Assembly: GCF_032854445.1 (NCBI RefSeq)
Contig: NC_088306.1
Location: 29,795,764 to 29,859,763 of the forward strand
Length of the DNA stretch: 64,000 nucleotides
Reading direction: 5' to 3'
Source: Liolophura sinensis
Lineage: Eukaryota > Mollusca > Polyplacophora > Chitonida > Chitonidae
How positions within the stretch are numbered: the first letter of the stretch is position 1; every line of letters begins with the position of its first letter. A program made the position numbers and the translations under genes. The notes beneath the pieces are model-generated. The model was not told the DNA's origin, searched no databases, and saw nothing but the letters and a program-made list of their open reading frames with translations. This document shows, piece by piece, positions 1-10,885 of this stretch.

Positions 1-266
1 GTCGTGTGTCAGTCATACGAGGATTCATAAGGTGCCTGTGTATATATGTCGTGTGTCAGTCAAACGGGGATTCATTAGGTGCCTGTGGATATATGTCGTG
101 TGTCAGTCAAACGAGGATTCATTAGGTGCCTGTGGATATATGTCGTGTGTCAGTCAAACGAGGATTCATTAGGTGCCTGTGTATATATGTCGTGTCAGTC
201 ATACGAGGATTCATTAGGTGCCTGTGTATATATGTCAGTCATACGAGGATTCATTAGGTACGTGTG
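1..266. repeat. 47-bp tandem array (about 5.6 copies)
   Basis: The units contain GTGTCAGTCATACGAGGATT and then CATTAGGTGCCTGTG. Starts at 48, 95, 142 and 189 give a 47-bp period, shortening near 235. It continues to the left of the window and abuts a SINE whose own sequence it resembles. Confidence 0.9.
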
Positions 267-510
267 TCCTGGTGGCAGGGTCAATGTAAAGTGCTGCCAC
301 CACTGAAGTATCATGCCAAAGATATAACACTCAACCCGGGCACAATGGACCAACCAGTCCTGTTTGATCACACTGCTGTAACCTCTCAGTGCTGAGCGCT
401 AAAGCAATCAAGACAGCAGCAATGTACCATTTTTAAAGTCTCTGGTATGACCCGACTCGGGTTTGATTCCAGGATCTCCCACCTTTGAGCCGGAGGCTCT
501 AACAAATGGC
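263..510 (-). mobile_element. tRNA-related SINE, family B, copy 1
   Basis: The segment GTGCTGCCACCACTGAAGTA through CCAACCAGTCCTG and CTCTCAGTGCTGAGCGC recurs at 11018-11262. The right end, CGGGTTTGATTCCAGGATCT, resembles a tRNA-type B-box/T-arm region, so the element reads on the minus strand. The general pattern matches SINEs I know from bivalves; the exact family is not asserted. Confidence 0.6.
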
Positions 511-526
511 AGCCGAAGTGGTCTGT

Positions 527-813
527 TCATTTATATGTCACTCATTTATATGTTACTCATTTATATATATGCTACCCATTTACATGTATGCTACTCATTT
601 ATATTTATATGTTTGTTACTCATTTATATGTATGCTACTCATTATATGCATTTATATGTTACTCATTTATATGTACGCTACTCATTTATATGTTACTCAT
701 TTATATGTATGCTACTCATAGATATGTTACTCATTTATATGTACGCTACTCATTTATATGTATGTTACTCATTTATATGTATGTTACTCATTTTATGTAT
801 GTTACTCATTTAT
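527..813. repeat. Short-unit array (14-19 bp, TTACTCATTTATATG)
   Basis: Alternating TTACTCATTTATATG and GCTACTCATTTATATGTAT units, about 17 copies. It is open in several frames only because of the repetition. Confidence 0.9.
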
Positions 814-1334
814 TTGACTGGTGTTCAATGGTGTGCCCAAAAGTTTTTCTCATATTTGACAGTGGTCTGGTTTAGGATGGAACAAACCTGGGTGCCCAGG
901 AGCCATTGTCCTTTGCTAGGAACCTGACAACCCTCATGACTGAAACTCAAAGCCACAAATGAAACAGCTACAGCTACCTTCAGACACATGACCTCTTGTC
1001 ACAGGCCTGATAGCCATGGTTAGCCATTTTACTTGTTAAGGCCACATCAATTTTAATTGTTGTTCTTTCGACAGAATTAATTGTTTTCAGGAGGGAACAA
1101 AAATAAAAGTTCAATAAAAAATCAACCAATTGGTGTAAAAATGTAAAGTCTTAGCAATTTTTCCTCTTGAAGATGTACTTACATGTTCAAAAGGCCTTGA
1201 AATTGAGAATAATCGTGAAAACTTCAAGACCGTACAAATTAAAAAAAAGTTCATTTACTTTAAATAAAGTTTTATTTTGGTTCCAATGTTAGATTTTTTA
1301 GTGTTTTCTCACCCATATAGCACAAAATAAAATT
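814..1334. other. AT-rich unique stretch, nothing recognised
   Basis: No open frame, splice-bounded exon or mobile-element similarity was recognised on either strand. Confidence 0.5.
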
Positions 1335-2555
1335 GGTGTCGCTGACCAGAACTCACCGTCAGTGGCCACCAGCCACTGACTCTGCTCATCTTTACAGTGA
1401 GCACTGCTCACCAGAACTCACCATCAGTGACCATCACCCACTGACTGCTCATTTTCACAGTGACTAGTGATCACCAGAACTCACCATCAGTGGCCACCAT
1501 CCACTGACTTCTCATTTTTACACTGACCACTGCTCACCAGAACACACCATCAGAGGCCACCACCCACTGACTCGGCACATCTTTACAGTGACCAATGCTC
1601 AGCAGAACTCACCATCAGTGGCCATCGTCCACTGACTGCTCATTTTCACAGTGACCACTGATCACCAGAACTCACCATCAGTGACCATCATCCACTGACT
1701 GCTCATTTTCACAGTGACCACTGATCACCAGAACTCACCATCAGAGGCCACCACCCACTGACTCTGCACATCTTTTCAGTGACCACTGCTCAGCAGAACT
1801 CACCATCAGTGGCCACCAGCCACTGACTCTGCACATCTTTACAGTGACCAATGCTCAGCAGAACTCACCATCAGTGACCATCACCCACTGACTGCTCATT
1901 TTTACAGTGACCACTGATCACCAGAACTCACCATCAGTGGCCACCATCCACTGACTTCTCATTTTTACACTGACCACTGCTCACCAGAACTCACCATCAG
2001 TGGCCACCATCCACTGACTGCTCATTTTACAGAGACCACTGCTCACCCGAACTCACCATCAGTGGCCACCACCCACAGACTCTGCACATCTTTACAGTGA
2101 TCACTGCTCAGCAGAACTCACCATCAGTGGCCACCACCCACTGACTGCTCATTTTACAGAGACCACTGCTCACCAGAACTCACCATCAGTGACCATCAAC
2201 CACTGACTCTGCACATCTTTACAGTGACCACTGCTCACCAGAACTCACCATCAGTGACCATCAACCACTGACTGCACATCTTTACAGTGACCACTGTTCA
2301 CCAGAACTCACCATCAGTGACCATCAACCACTGACTCTGCACATCTTTACAATGACCACTGATCACCAGAGCTCACCATCAGTGACCATCACCCAGATTC
2401 TGCTCATCTTTACAGTTTCCAATGCTCACAAGAACTTACCATCAGTGACCATCACCCATCGACTGCTCCTCTTGGCAGTGACCACTCCTCAGCAGTACTC
2501 ACCATCAGTGACCATCACCCACTGACTCTGTTCATCTTTACAGTGACCGCTGCTC
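1335..2555. repeat. 63-66-bp tandem array (about 19 copies)
   Basis: The unit is built around CAGAACTCACCATCAGTGGC, CACTGACT, CTCATTTTCACAGTGACCA and CTGCTCAC. Copies differ in CTGCACATCTTTACAG versus GCTCATTTTCACAG. On the minus strand each unit carries a donor-like GATGGTGAGTTC. The array runs directly into the candidate minus-strand exon at 2503-2629. Confidence 0.92.
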
Positions 2556-2629
2556 GCTGGCACCTTCTTATCAACATCAGCCTCCTCTGGCTCTGTCTTC
2601 ACAGAGTTTCGGGATCTTCTTGGGGGCAT
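2503..2629 (-). CDS. Candidate first coding exon of an unidentified minus-strand gene
   Basis: ATG at 2629 opens MPPRRSRNSVKTEPEEADVD followed by KKVPASS, a polar sequence that looks coding. It runs into a copy of the adjacent 63-66-bp repeat and reaches a strong donor, GATG then GTGAGTAC, at 2503/2502. An earlier, weaker donor (AAG then GTGCCA) would avoid the repeat. No continuation exon is visible before the window's left edge. It would be divergent from RPP38, with 1.4 kb between the starts. The product is not recognised. Confidence 0.3.
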
Positions 2630-2632
2630 AAT

Positions 2633-2725
2633 TACAGGCAATCTAAATGCAAATTACAGGCAATCTAAATGCAAATTACAGGCAATCTGAATACAAAGTA
2701 CAGGCAATCTGAATACAAAGTACAG
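2633..2725. repeat. 22-bp tandem array (4 copies)
   Basis: Units of TACAGGCAATCTAAATGCAA, with later copies reading CTGAATACAAAG. Confidence 0.85.
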
Positions 2726-4036
2726 ATACTTCAATTACAATAATGTTCAGTGAAATTAAAGAAGTGCAGCAATATTTAACAGTAAGCTTCGCTACTACCA
2801 TTCGGTACAATTGTAAACCTTTGTCCAGATTTCAGGTTTTTTTATGTCGCTCAATGTTAAAAATGCTGAAATCAGCCGAAGGACCCACATAGAAGCACAA
2901 CTTCCAGGAGCTTAGAGCGAATCAGCCACTACCAATCTAGGTTTTGAGAATCACTAACTTTAGAGTCAACTGGCAGCTACATGTCAGCGATATGTCAACT
3001 ATCTAGACCCTTCAGCTAACAGCCATTATCAGCCGTTCAAATTTTCTCGCTGTGTAACAATCAACTTAAATGAACTGAAAGCAAAAGACGAATTGGCATT
3101 GAGCTATACAGCTAGTGGCAATTTCTACATGCACGTTTTTGCTTACAATCCACAAACAGCATGGAGATGCTGTGGATAAAGCTTGGCTTGTTAATCCTAG
3201 GCCTATGTTAAGGATTGGGATTGCCTGTTACTCAAAGGCTATAAAGTTTTATTTAAACTGTAAGACTTGCAGACTGTTGATCCACATTCCCCGGTCAGTG
3301 ATTAAGGGGCATTTTGAATTGCATCGCTACTCTATTCATTTCTTGAATCGTTTCATTTCTTAACACTCTTTAATGACAAATAAACTTGCTGCTTTCAAAC
3401 TCTGTTTTTGTTTTAAACCTTAATTGTTTATACATACATCTCTGTTTTATCTGTTCTATTTATTCTCCAATCTTTAACATCTTATTTAAGATAAGATATT
3501 ATGGTGAGCAAATATGGGGTTGGTATGTCCCTCCCTGTATACAATATAAATTTGTCCTGACCACGCAAGCTTGGCGGGAAAATAAATTTCACAACATTGA
3601 TTGGAACAAAGATGGTTTTATTGAATATATCGAGTTTGACCATAAGCGCAACACCTGCACGCTCAACTTAAGTTCATTAATTAGACAGGTGTCACCCTTT
3701 ATTACGAAATACACGCAATAATTTCTAACATGGGTCCCCAACCAGACAGTGGTAGAATCGTCAACTTACCACACATCCATGAAATGAATCCAAACCCTTA
3801 ATTTCGGACAATAAAAGTTTCTGATTTAAAAAACTGGAAAACCTGAATTAAAAAACACAATTGTAATCATGATGTCTTTTCAAGAAATTGATCAACAAAT
3901 ATAAAAAATGCATTTGTCATGAAAATTACCAGTGATTTAAATCCAATTGCTTGAATTAAATCTTTGAATTACGCGAATCATCCACTTTCCGAACGACAGG
4001 CTAAGTGCTAATCTTACACCACATCCATTTGGAAAC
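2726..4036. other. Intergenic region upstream of RPP38
   Basis: Unique AT-rich DNA between the candidate minus-strand start and RPP38. Apart from the EF-hand-like frame at 3503-3721 no feature was recognised. It probably contains the RPP38 promoter, but no TATA or CCAAT box stands out. Confidence 0.4.
3503..3721 (+). other. Open frame with a canonical EF-hand loop, status uncertain
   Basis: The frame contains WRENKFHNIDWNKDGFIEYI followed by EF. D1-x-N3-x-D5-G6-x-I8-x3-E12 at 3599-3634 satisfies the 12-residue EF-hand calcium loop, with hydrophobic residues at -1 and -4 as in real E-helices. No clear acceptor precedes it, and only a weak CAG/GTGTCA donor follows. It could be an exon remnant, a real exon of an unseen gene, or coincidence. 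Confidence 0.2.
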
Positions 4037-4046
4037 ATGGCTGCGC
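4033..4046 (+). promoter_or_regulatory. YY1-like element overlapping the RPP38 start codon
   Basis: AAACATGGCTGC at the ATG resembles the YY1 core (AAnATGGCGGC) that overlaps the start codon of many metazoan housekeeping genes. It also gives purine/G positions compatible with a Kozak context. Motif match only. Confidence 0.35.
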
Positions 4047-4143
4047 CCATGGCGACTGCGAACCAACCAAAAATTCGAACGAAAGGAACCAAAAAGAAAC
4101 CATCTTACAAGAATGTCCTCGTAGATCCATTCAAAGTGTCGTG
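4037..4143 (+). CDS. RPP38: RPP38 exon 1 (residues 1-36)
   Basis: It starts MAAPMATANQPKIRTKG and ends in the first two bases of the Trp36 codon before a GTAAAT donor. A second in-frame ATG follows four codons later (residue 5). The basic N-terminus followed by PFKVSW matches the human layout. Confidence 0.85.
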
Positions 4144-7100
4144 GTAAATGGCTAAAATGTTGGAACTTGATGTTTAGAAAAAAAATTTTGGTGGTATTCA
4201 AATTTACGTGGCGATAATTGGCACCTGTCTGACTCTGTGATTTCAATAAGTGATTTCATGAAACTCCTAATAATTGTCTTTTTTTTTTTTTCACTCTAAC
4301 CGTGGTAATGGCTCAGATGTTCCTTGTGGATTCCAGATTGTTGAGTGAAAAATCATGTCTTCCACCACGTGACCAGAACAGTGCATTAACATTTTGCAAC
4401 TCGAGATAAAGTTTAGTTGCTGAGCAGGCTAGCTCTCATTGGAGGATGTATGCTCAGAAAATTGTAATGCCCGTGTTTATCATTCTGAAGTGATGTCATA
4501 GCTGCTATGAACCAATCATTAGCACACTCTTTAGTTACGTACTTTAGAGAATTGAAGGTGAAAACAAACCGAATTTAACCTAGAAGAGATAGGCCTTGGA
4601 TAAGATTTTAGCATGAACAATGAAAAATGTAGCTTTTTGGTAATAATTTTTTCTTGGAAGAGTAATCATAATGTGCCTAACATTGAAAGATGATAGTTTC
4701 ATTGTCCTGTAGTTCTTTAAACTTTAGAAATCGGCAAAAATCAGCATTTCGCCCATTTTGATAGCTCCATGTTATTTATCACCTCCTTGCCTTGGGAGGA
4801 ACCCAGATGTTGGAAGCTATGAATAGCAATATATATTCCTAAATGTGTCTGACACATTTGCAGCTGTTTTACACCGTAACTCTCACAACTGTGTCCCTTG
4901 AAATGAAAGTTGCCCCACTTTGCAACTAAATAAATTTTTAGCTGAGATTAAAATTTATGTCAGGAGGATCATTTTCAGATACCAATTGATGTCTGATTCT
5001 TTCTTACTCACCGTCTGAATGAAACAGGACAAACAGGACACCTGTATGTAGATACCAAGTCCCTCATTTACTGCTGAGTAATGGTGTCCCAAGATTAAAT
5101 CAGGTAGTGTACATAGCATCACACATGGAATGAGTGGAAACTGATGTTTTGGAAGATCAAAGATGGTGAAGTCTGTATCATAGTGAACATCAGGTTGATG
5201 GTGAACACATGGTCCTAAAATTAACACCTTTAAGCGAAGTTAACAGGTACCAGTTTTGTTTTTTTTTGTGTTTTTTTGTAGGCCAGTTATAGAAGCAGAG
5301 GTTGAGTCGGATATCTTAGACAAGATGAAAAGGTAAAGTATTACTGTAAGAACTTTTGGTTACACGTAAGATTGTATGTACCTCGTGCTAGTTCTGTCCA
5401 ACTCTTTTCCCTGACACATGTCTGATATACTTGGGCATGGTGTCATGGTGCTCTTTTCCCTCACATATGCCTGATATACTGGGAGCATCTTGTCGTGGTG
5501 GTCTTTTCCCTGACACATGTCTGATATACTTGGGCATGGTGTCATGGTGCTCTTTTCCCTCACATATGCCTGATATACTGGGAGCATCATGTCGTGATGG
5601 TCTTTTCCCTGACACATGCCTGATATACTGTGTTGTCATGATACGGTGAGGTGTCTGTGGGACTGTGTTCCAGTGAGGCAGCACTATTAGAGATGTGAGC
5701 AGAAAAAAGATGCAAAAAGGGATTAAAACCACGCCACTAATTGAACAGAAACCCTTTTTACTGCCTTATTTTGACTGAAAACTATGAAACCAAAGCTGCT
5801 GCCCGGAAAGCTCCTGGATGAAAATCAGCCACAAAATAATGTAATGACTTTGCAGCTTGTTTTTATTGTCTCCAAGTATCTGGCTATGTAGCCAAACCGT
5901 GGTTATTTTCTGACTGTTTTGAATGCAGCACCATATGTCTGCAGCTCTTGCTAAATGTAACTCAGGTATTGGTGTTATTTAGGTTTGTAAGATGTGTGTG
6001 TATGTGTTATGGTTTCCTACACTGAACGGTTTTCTTACACATAGGTAAATTTGTGGTTTCCTCCCAGCACTGGGTGTTTTTTTTTCCCCCAGGCACTGTA
6101 CAGTTCCCTCAATGCACTTTGTGCATGCCATTTAAATAAATAAGTGACTAATTAAACAGTTTGGTTTGTGTAGATTTGGCGTAACTGTATACACTTTCCT
6201 GACCAACTTCTCCTAAATTCTGTTGTCTGCAGCACCTTTTCAGCATGTAACTTAGGGAGACAGCCTAATGTTAAGGTTCATATTGCAAGTTTAAACAAGA
6301 AAGATAGGGGGAAAGGAAAGCAAGAGAGAAAAGAAGAACTGAAGAGGAAGAGAGAAGAAAGACGCAAGACTGAAAGTGATCAAGGAAGGTAATGTGGATG
6401 TCAGACTATGTTGACATGGTTGAAAAATTGTATGAAAACAAAACCAGTGGTGCAGATTTTAATACCAGTCGGATGCTAATAATATGAACCCGAGACTAGA
6501 AGTTTGGCGAATTCTCAGCACCCAGTTTTGTTTAAAAGTGTACTAAACAGTAACAACCTTGTACATTTACATAAGAAATAAAAAGTAATAAAATAAAAAA
6601 ATTAATTTTGAGTTCTGATTAAATGTCAAATAATTCTTAAATATCAGTTCCCTTTTTGTCCTAGGACAATATTTTCAAAATATTCAGTCAGTCAAAAATT
6701 TGGAAGTGTTTTTATAGTGTGTGGAACAAATTCTCTACACAGGTCTAAGCCACTGATCCTAGGCATCAATAATGTTATGCGCTGTTTGGAGAAAGATCAA
6801 CTACGATTGGTTGCCGTGTGTCGTAACGTCCACCATAGCCTCTTGGCAATGACGAATCACCTGATCCCATTGTGTGCTAGTCGTGGCTGTCCATCCGTCT
6901 GTCTGCCCAACCTTCAGACTCAGCTGACATCTGTGTTGTCAGTCTCCTCATTGCTGGCCTTAGGAATCAAGGTGGGTTTAAAAACAATAGTGTTTCGCTT
7001 GGAGCTAAAATGTGCTGGTTACATCCTTTTAAAAGTTTTTTAAAACTAAAAAAAAAGTTAAACTAAATAAAAAATAAAAACTTTAAAAAAAGTTTTTTAA

Positions 7101-9850
7101 AAGAATTTAAAAGTTTGCCTGTCTTCACTGTGCCCTTGTCTCCACTGTTGCCCCGTCTCCACTGTTCCCCCGTCTCCACTGTTCCCTCATCTCCACTGTT
7201 CCCCCATCTCCACTGTTCCCCCATCTCCACTGTTCCCCCGTCTCCACTGTTCCCCTGTCTCCACATTTTTTCAGGGAGTGCATAGAGGATATTGGAGAGT
7301 GAAGGTTGAATAACAAAAATATTGCTCAACAGGACTTGAAATCTTTCTTTCTAACAAGGAGGGAATGATCTGTTTGATACCCGGGTTTACTTGTTAAGAT
7401 GTGGAATTAATAAAGTGCGATCATGTTTCTAGGAGTTCTATGAGTTACAGGTGGAAATGATAACCTGTGACTTGCGAAGCATTGAGTGGTCTAACATCTC
7501 CACCTTGAGTGGTCTAACATCTCCACCTTGAGTGGTCTAACATCTCCACCTTGAGTGGTCTAACATCTCCACCTTGAGTGGTCTAACATCTCCACCTTGA
7601 GTGGTCTAACATCTCCACCTTTCACAAGAGTAATGTTTATGATTTCAACCTTCAGTTTGCAGAATTTTATTTATTGTTTATATTTGGACAATATCTTGCT
7701 TTTGTGCATTTGAACATTTTTATGCTGAATGTTTTTAGCTGTAAGCCTTCACACACTTTTACCTGTCTTTTACCCTGTTTACTCCTTGCATAATGCTGGC
7801 TGCCGTTACAGAAGTGAAATATTCTTGAGTGCGTCATAAAACACCGATTAGATAAATGAATAAATATATGGTTGTTCAGATGGACTTGCATAAAGCTTCG
7901 CAGAAATAACTTCCCTCCCTCGCTGCAAGTGAGCTCCCAGGTGAAGATCTGCATGTCACGTGTGGGAAAGTTTCACCGCCACTTATGACCTTGGTGAACT
8001 CCCTGTTGGTTATTGGTTAACTCCCTATTGGTTATTGGTTAACTCCTTGGTTATTGGTTAACTCCCTGTTGGTTATTGGTTAACTCCCTGTTGGTTATTG
8101 GTTAACTCCTTGTTGGTTATTGGTTAACTCCCTGTTAGTTATTGATTAACTCCCTGTTGGTTATTGGTTAACTCCTTGGTTATTGGTTAACTCCCAGTTG
8201 GTTATTGGTTAACTCCTTGGTTATTGGTTAACTCCTAGTTGGTTATTGGTTAACTCCTTGTTGGTCATTGGTTAACTCCTTCATTATTGGTTTACTCCCT
8301 GTTGGTTATTGGTTAACTCCTTGGTTATAGGTTAACTCCCTGTTTGTTCTTGATTAAATCCCTGTTAGTTATTGGTTAATTCCCTGTTGGTTATTGGTTA
8401 ACTCCTTGGTTATTGGTTAACTCCCTGTTGGTTATTGGTTAACTCCCTGTTGGTTATTGGTAAATACCTGTTGGTTATTGGTTAACTCCCTGTTGGTTAT
8501 TGGTTAACTCCCTGATGGTTATTGGTAAATGCCTGTTCGTTATTGGTTAACTCCCTGTTGGTTATTGGTTAACTCCCTGATGGTTATTGGTAAATGCCTG
8601 TTCGTTATTGGTTAACTCCCTATTGGTTATTGGTTAACTCCTTGGTTAACTCCCTGTTGGTTATTGGTTAACTCCCTCAACGCTTTCATTTCCTCTACCT
8701 ATTACACATACTGATGTCCTATAAAGCTAAGTGGAGCAAAAGGCAGTGGTTTACTTTGGTTTCCTCTTCCCATAAAAGTGACTGAACTGACTTAAAAAGA
8801 AAAAACTTAAAAGAGGTTTAAGCGACAAATAAATTCCCTTGAGATAATTGTAGCAGTTGTGACATTTCAGGTTCAGTGGTTTGTAGTTCACATCTCATTT
8901 GAACCAGTTCACGTCTTCATTTGAACCATTTCCACGTCATTTGAACCAATTCACATTTCATTTGAACCAGTATGCTCAACTATCTCATTTTTCACTTATG
9001 AAAAAACTTATGAAATATTCCTCGATGATGATCACAAGAGGGATGTTTCTCAGACTTGCCGAGCAGTGTTGCATACTGTGAAGTCGTGAAGGAATGGGAT
9101 TTTATATTAAAGGAAGCTATATTTTAATACAACATGAAATTTGTTGTATTCTTATATTTGCATGTTTGGTGAAATTTCTTTGTGAAATTTTGTACAACTT
9201 GTCGAACACAGTTTATCATTTTGTGCATTCAGAAACCGACTAAGGAGGACAGCAATTCAGCTGCTATGGACGAACTGGTCAGTTATATTTCAGAAAGATG
9301 CAGACCTTTAGAAATATCCTGGCTGGAGAGGGACACAGCCATTGGCAGTAACACCCTGAGTGATGCTGAATGTGAAGCAGTGGCTGAAATGTCAGCAGAA
9401 ACTTTGTCTCTTTCAAAGTCTGGCATAAATTATGGGATGGAAACCAAGAACATCAGCTGTAAGCCAGATTTCTCTGATTTGTACATCAAAAAGAGAGTCT
9501 CAAAAGATGGTGGATTGGAAAAGAGAGGTTCTGGTTTTGGTGACCTGGATTTTATTCAGTTTGGGAATCCTTCAGTAGAATCTAGTGATGAGGATGGAGA
9601 AGTTGTGTCGTATACATTACTGGCGAGTTCCAAAACAAAGGAGGTCAATCCCAATCGGTGTGATGTGTGCGTCGGTGCCAGAGGAGATGGTAGTGAAGTT
9701 CGTTCTGAGAAAGCATCGAGTATTGGCAAGCGAAAATTAAGCCACAATGATGTAGAGGTTGCCATCCCGTCAAAGTTTAGGAAAGCAAGAATCAGGCAGA
9801 AAGTGCCAAATCCTAACAAGAAGAAGAAGAGGCGAAAATCCAACTCTTGA
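4037..9850 (+). CDS. RPP38: Ribonuclease P/MRP protein subunit p38, five coding exons
   Basis: Spliced coding sequence: 4037-4143, 5282-5332, 6233-6388, 6743-6971, 9233-9850, with GT-AG introns and continuous phase, giving 386 aa. Family knowledge: RPP38 is an L7Ae/kink-turn binding subunit of nuclear RNase P and RNase MRP, acting in the nucleolus on pre-tRNA and pre-rRNA. Seen here: residues about 106-185 form the L7Ae core (LGINNVMRCLEKDQLRLVAV, then a TNHLIPLCASRGCPSV stretch). This lines up in memory with the human IGVNEVTRALE...HLIQLSLSRSVPAC region. The N-terminus ends PFKVSWPVIEAEVESD (human IIRWSALESED), and the C-terminus has VPNPNKKKKRRKSNS (human LIPNPNKIRKPPKSKK). Residues 73-104 are a Lys/Glu/Arg-rich linker. 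It is about 100 aa longer than human (283 aa), mostly in exons 3 and 5. The start ATG at 4037 opens the only frame joining exon 2. Exon 3 is the least conserved, so its acceptor is the weakest call. Confidence 0.9.
5282..5332 (+). CDS. RPP38: RPP38 exon 2 (residues 36-53)
   Basis: A 51-nt exon after a T-rich tract and TAG acceptor, with a GTAAAG donor. It encodes PVIEAEVESDILDKMK. It is phase-compatible on both sides (one leading base, two trailing bases), and the other two frames contain stops. Confidence 0.8.
5398..5640. repeat. About 50-bp array, alternating variants (5 copies), RPP38 intron 2
   Basis: Units pair TGATATACTTGGGCATGGTG with TGATATACTGGGAGCATC, each followed by CTCTTTTCCCTCACATATGC or GTCTTTTCCCTGACACATG. 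The variants alternate, giving a period of about 100 bp. Confidence 0.9.
6233..6388 (+). CDS. RPP38: RPP38 exon 3 (charged linker, residues 53-105)
   Basis: The acceptor follows the pyrimidine-rich stretch ending GTCTGCAG, and the donor is GTAATG. The open frame is Lys/Arg/Glu-rich (KKDRGKGKQERKEELKRKRE). An alternative CAG a few bases downstream (TTTTCAG) would not keep the phase from exon 2. Confidence 0.75.
6743..6971 (+). CDS. RPP38: RPP38 exon 4 (L7Ae core, residues 105-181)
   Basis: It is bounded by a CTACACAG acceptor and a GTGGGT donor. It carries most of the L7Ae fold: the GINNV...LE helix, the hydrophobic LRLVAVC strand, the HLIPLC helix and the terminal LLALGIK. Confidence 0.92.
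7128..7264. repeat. 17-bp array (about 8 copies), RPP38 intron 4
   Basis: Unit CTGTTCCCCCATCTCCA, with C/G/T variation at two positions. Confidence 0.92.
7479..7620. repeat. 23-bp array (6 copies), RPP38 intron 4
   Basis: GAGTGGTCTAACATCTCCAC plus CTT, near-identical copies, so the amplification is recent. Confidence 0.92.
7790..7866 (+). mobile_element. SINE family A 3' fragment, RPP38 intron 4
   Basis: TAATGCTGGCTGCCGTTACA then GAAGTGAAATATTCTTGAGT and AAAACACCGATTAGATAAAT. This matches the 3' third of the family A SINE. Confidence 0.8.
7985..8683. repeat. 22-bp array (about 32 copies), RPP38 intron 4
   Basis: GGTTATTGGTTAACTCCCTG plus TT, with recurrent 19-bp deletion variants (ACTCCTTGGTTATTGG). 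It includes many GGTTAACT segments containing the palindrome GTTAAC. Confidence 0.92.
8884..8975. repeat. About 22-bp array (4 copies), RPP38 intron 4
   Basis: CATTTGAACCAGTTCACGTC with variants. Confidence 0.8.
9233..9850 (+). CDS. RPP38: RPP38 exon 5 (C-terminal 205 residues and stop)
   Basis: It follows a TTTTGTGCATTCAG acceptor and ends TGA at 9848-9850. It encodes the conserved short motif LEISWLERDTAIG, an acidic serine stretch (SVESSDEDGE) and a basic nuclear/nucleolar-type tail. Confidence 0.92.
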   Translation, partial: KPTKEDSNSAAMDELVSYISERCRPLEISWLERDTAIGSNTLSDAECEAVAEMSAETLSLSKSGINYGMETKNISCKPDFSDLYIKKRVSKDGGLEKRGSGFGDLDFIQFGNPSVESSDEDGEVVSYTLLASSKTKEVNPNRCDVCVGARGDGSEVRSEKASSIGKRKLSHNDVEVAIPSKFRKARIRQKVPNPNKKKKRRKSNS

Positions 9851-9947
9851 AAGATTTTGGCTTTGTAACCTCGAAAAACTGAGGCGTAAATAAGTATTGA
9901 TAACTATCAGCATCCATTGAGTGAATTCCTCATCAACCATGAATCAA

Positions 9948-9957
9948 AATAAATAAA
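9948..9957 (+). terminator. RPP38 polyadenylation signal (two overlapping AATAAA)
   Basis: AATAAA occurs at 9948-9953 and again at 9952-9957, about 100 bp after the RPP38 stop. A T/G-rich stretch follows. It is the closest canonical signal. Confidence 0.6.
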
Positions 9958-10084
9958 ATATTTATAAAGCAGGACTGCTTGCTGTGATTACACTCTGTTT
10001 TCATTAATCATGTTTTGTAAAATATTGTTTCTCAAAGGGGAATTATCTGAAAAATGGTAAGGTAGACGTGACATGCATGTATAT

Positions 10085-10265
10085 ATGCCTGGGTTTATAT
10101 GTCGTACTTAACACTTTACATTCATATGACAAGGAGTCACTGTACGTGTACATATACTGTGTCTTCATTTGACAGTGGAGTCACTGTACGTGTACATATA
10201 CTGTGTCTTCATTTGACAGCGGAGTCACTGTACGTGTACATATACGATGTCTTCATGTGACAGAC
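10085..10265 (-). repeat. 44-bp triplication in a family B SINE tail
   Basis: GGAGTCACTGTACGTGTACA starts at 10133, 10177 and 10221 (period 44). The leading GGGTTTATATGTCGTACTTA and CATTCATATGAC match the tail of the family B SINE seen at 11018. Confidence 0.75.
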
Positions 10266-10705
10266 AACACAAGCCAGTTTCTGAATGCAGTTACAGCTAC
10301 ATGCATCAGTCACTGGATTGATATTAAATTATGACTGAATGTATCATCAAAGTGTCGCGAAGTCCTTGGAAAACATAAATGAAGTCCCTTTCCAAGCTTA
10401 AAACTGCTCTTCAGGCACATCATATATACAGTCATACTTTTATAAAGGGTTGATTCAAAATGATTGCTGTGGTTATAGCCACCTAAAAGAATTTGATTGT
10501 TAACATGCCTTTGGAGAGAGGCGAACATGCAGGTATATTTTGTCATGCTCAAAATTAGGGTCACGTTTGTGGGAAGGGGACTTGGCTGTTGTTCCACACC
10601 ACACTCCAGAATCTGTCAGTTACCTACAGAGTAAACCACCACCAACGGGATACCAGCAAAAGTCCGAAGTGGGACGTATTACAACATTTCAGTGATGCTG
10701 CACAA

Positions 10706-10885
10706 TCCACTGCAGCTTTAACAGTGTAATGTCAGAGTGGGTAGACCAGGTACGTAACAGATAAAACTGCAGCTTTAACAGTGCAATGTCAGAGTGGGTA
10801 GACCAGGTATGTAACAGATAAAACTGCAGCTTTAACAGTGCAATGTCAGAGTGGGTAGACCAGGTACGTAACAGATAAAACTGCA
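10706..10885. repeat. 57-bp tandem array (3 copies)
   Basis: AACTGCAGCTTTAACAGTGC, then AATGTCAGAGTGGGTAGACC and AGGTACGTAACAGATA. It sits in the RPP38-INTS6 convergent intergenic region. Confidence 0.9.

Noticed and set aside
9556-9843. 95-codon minus-strand frame
   Set aside because: Antisense shadow of RPP38 exon 5.
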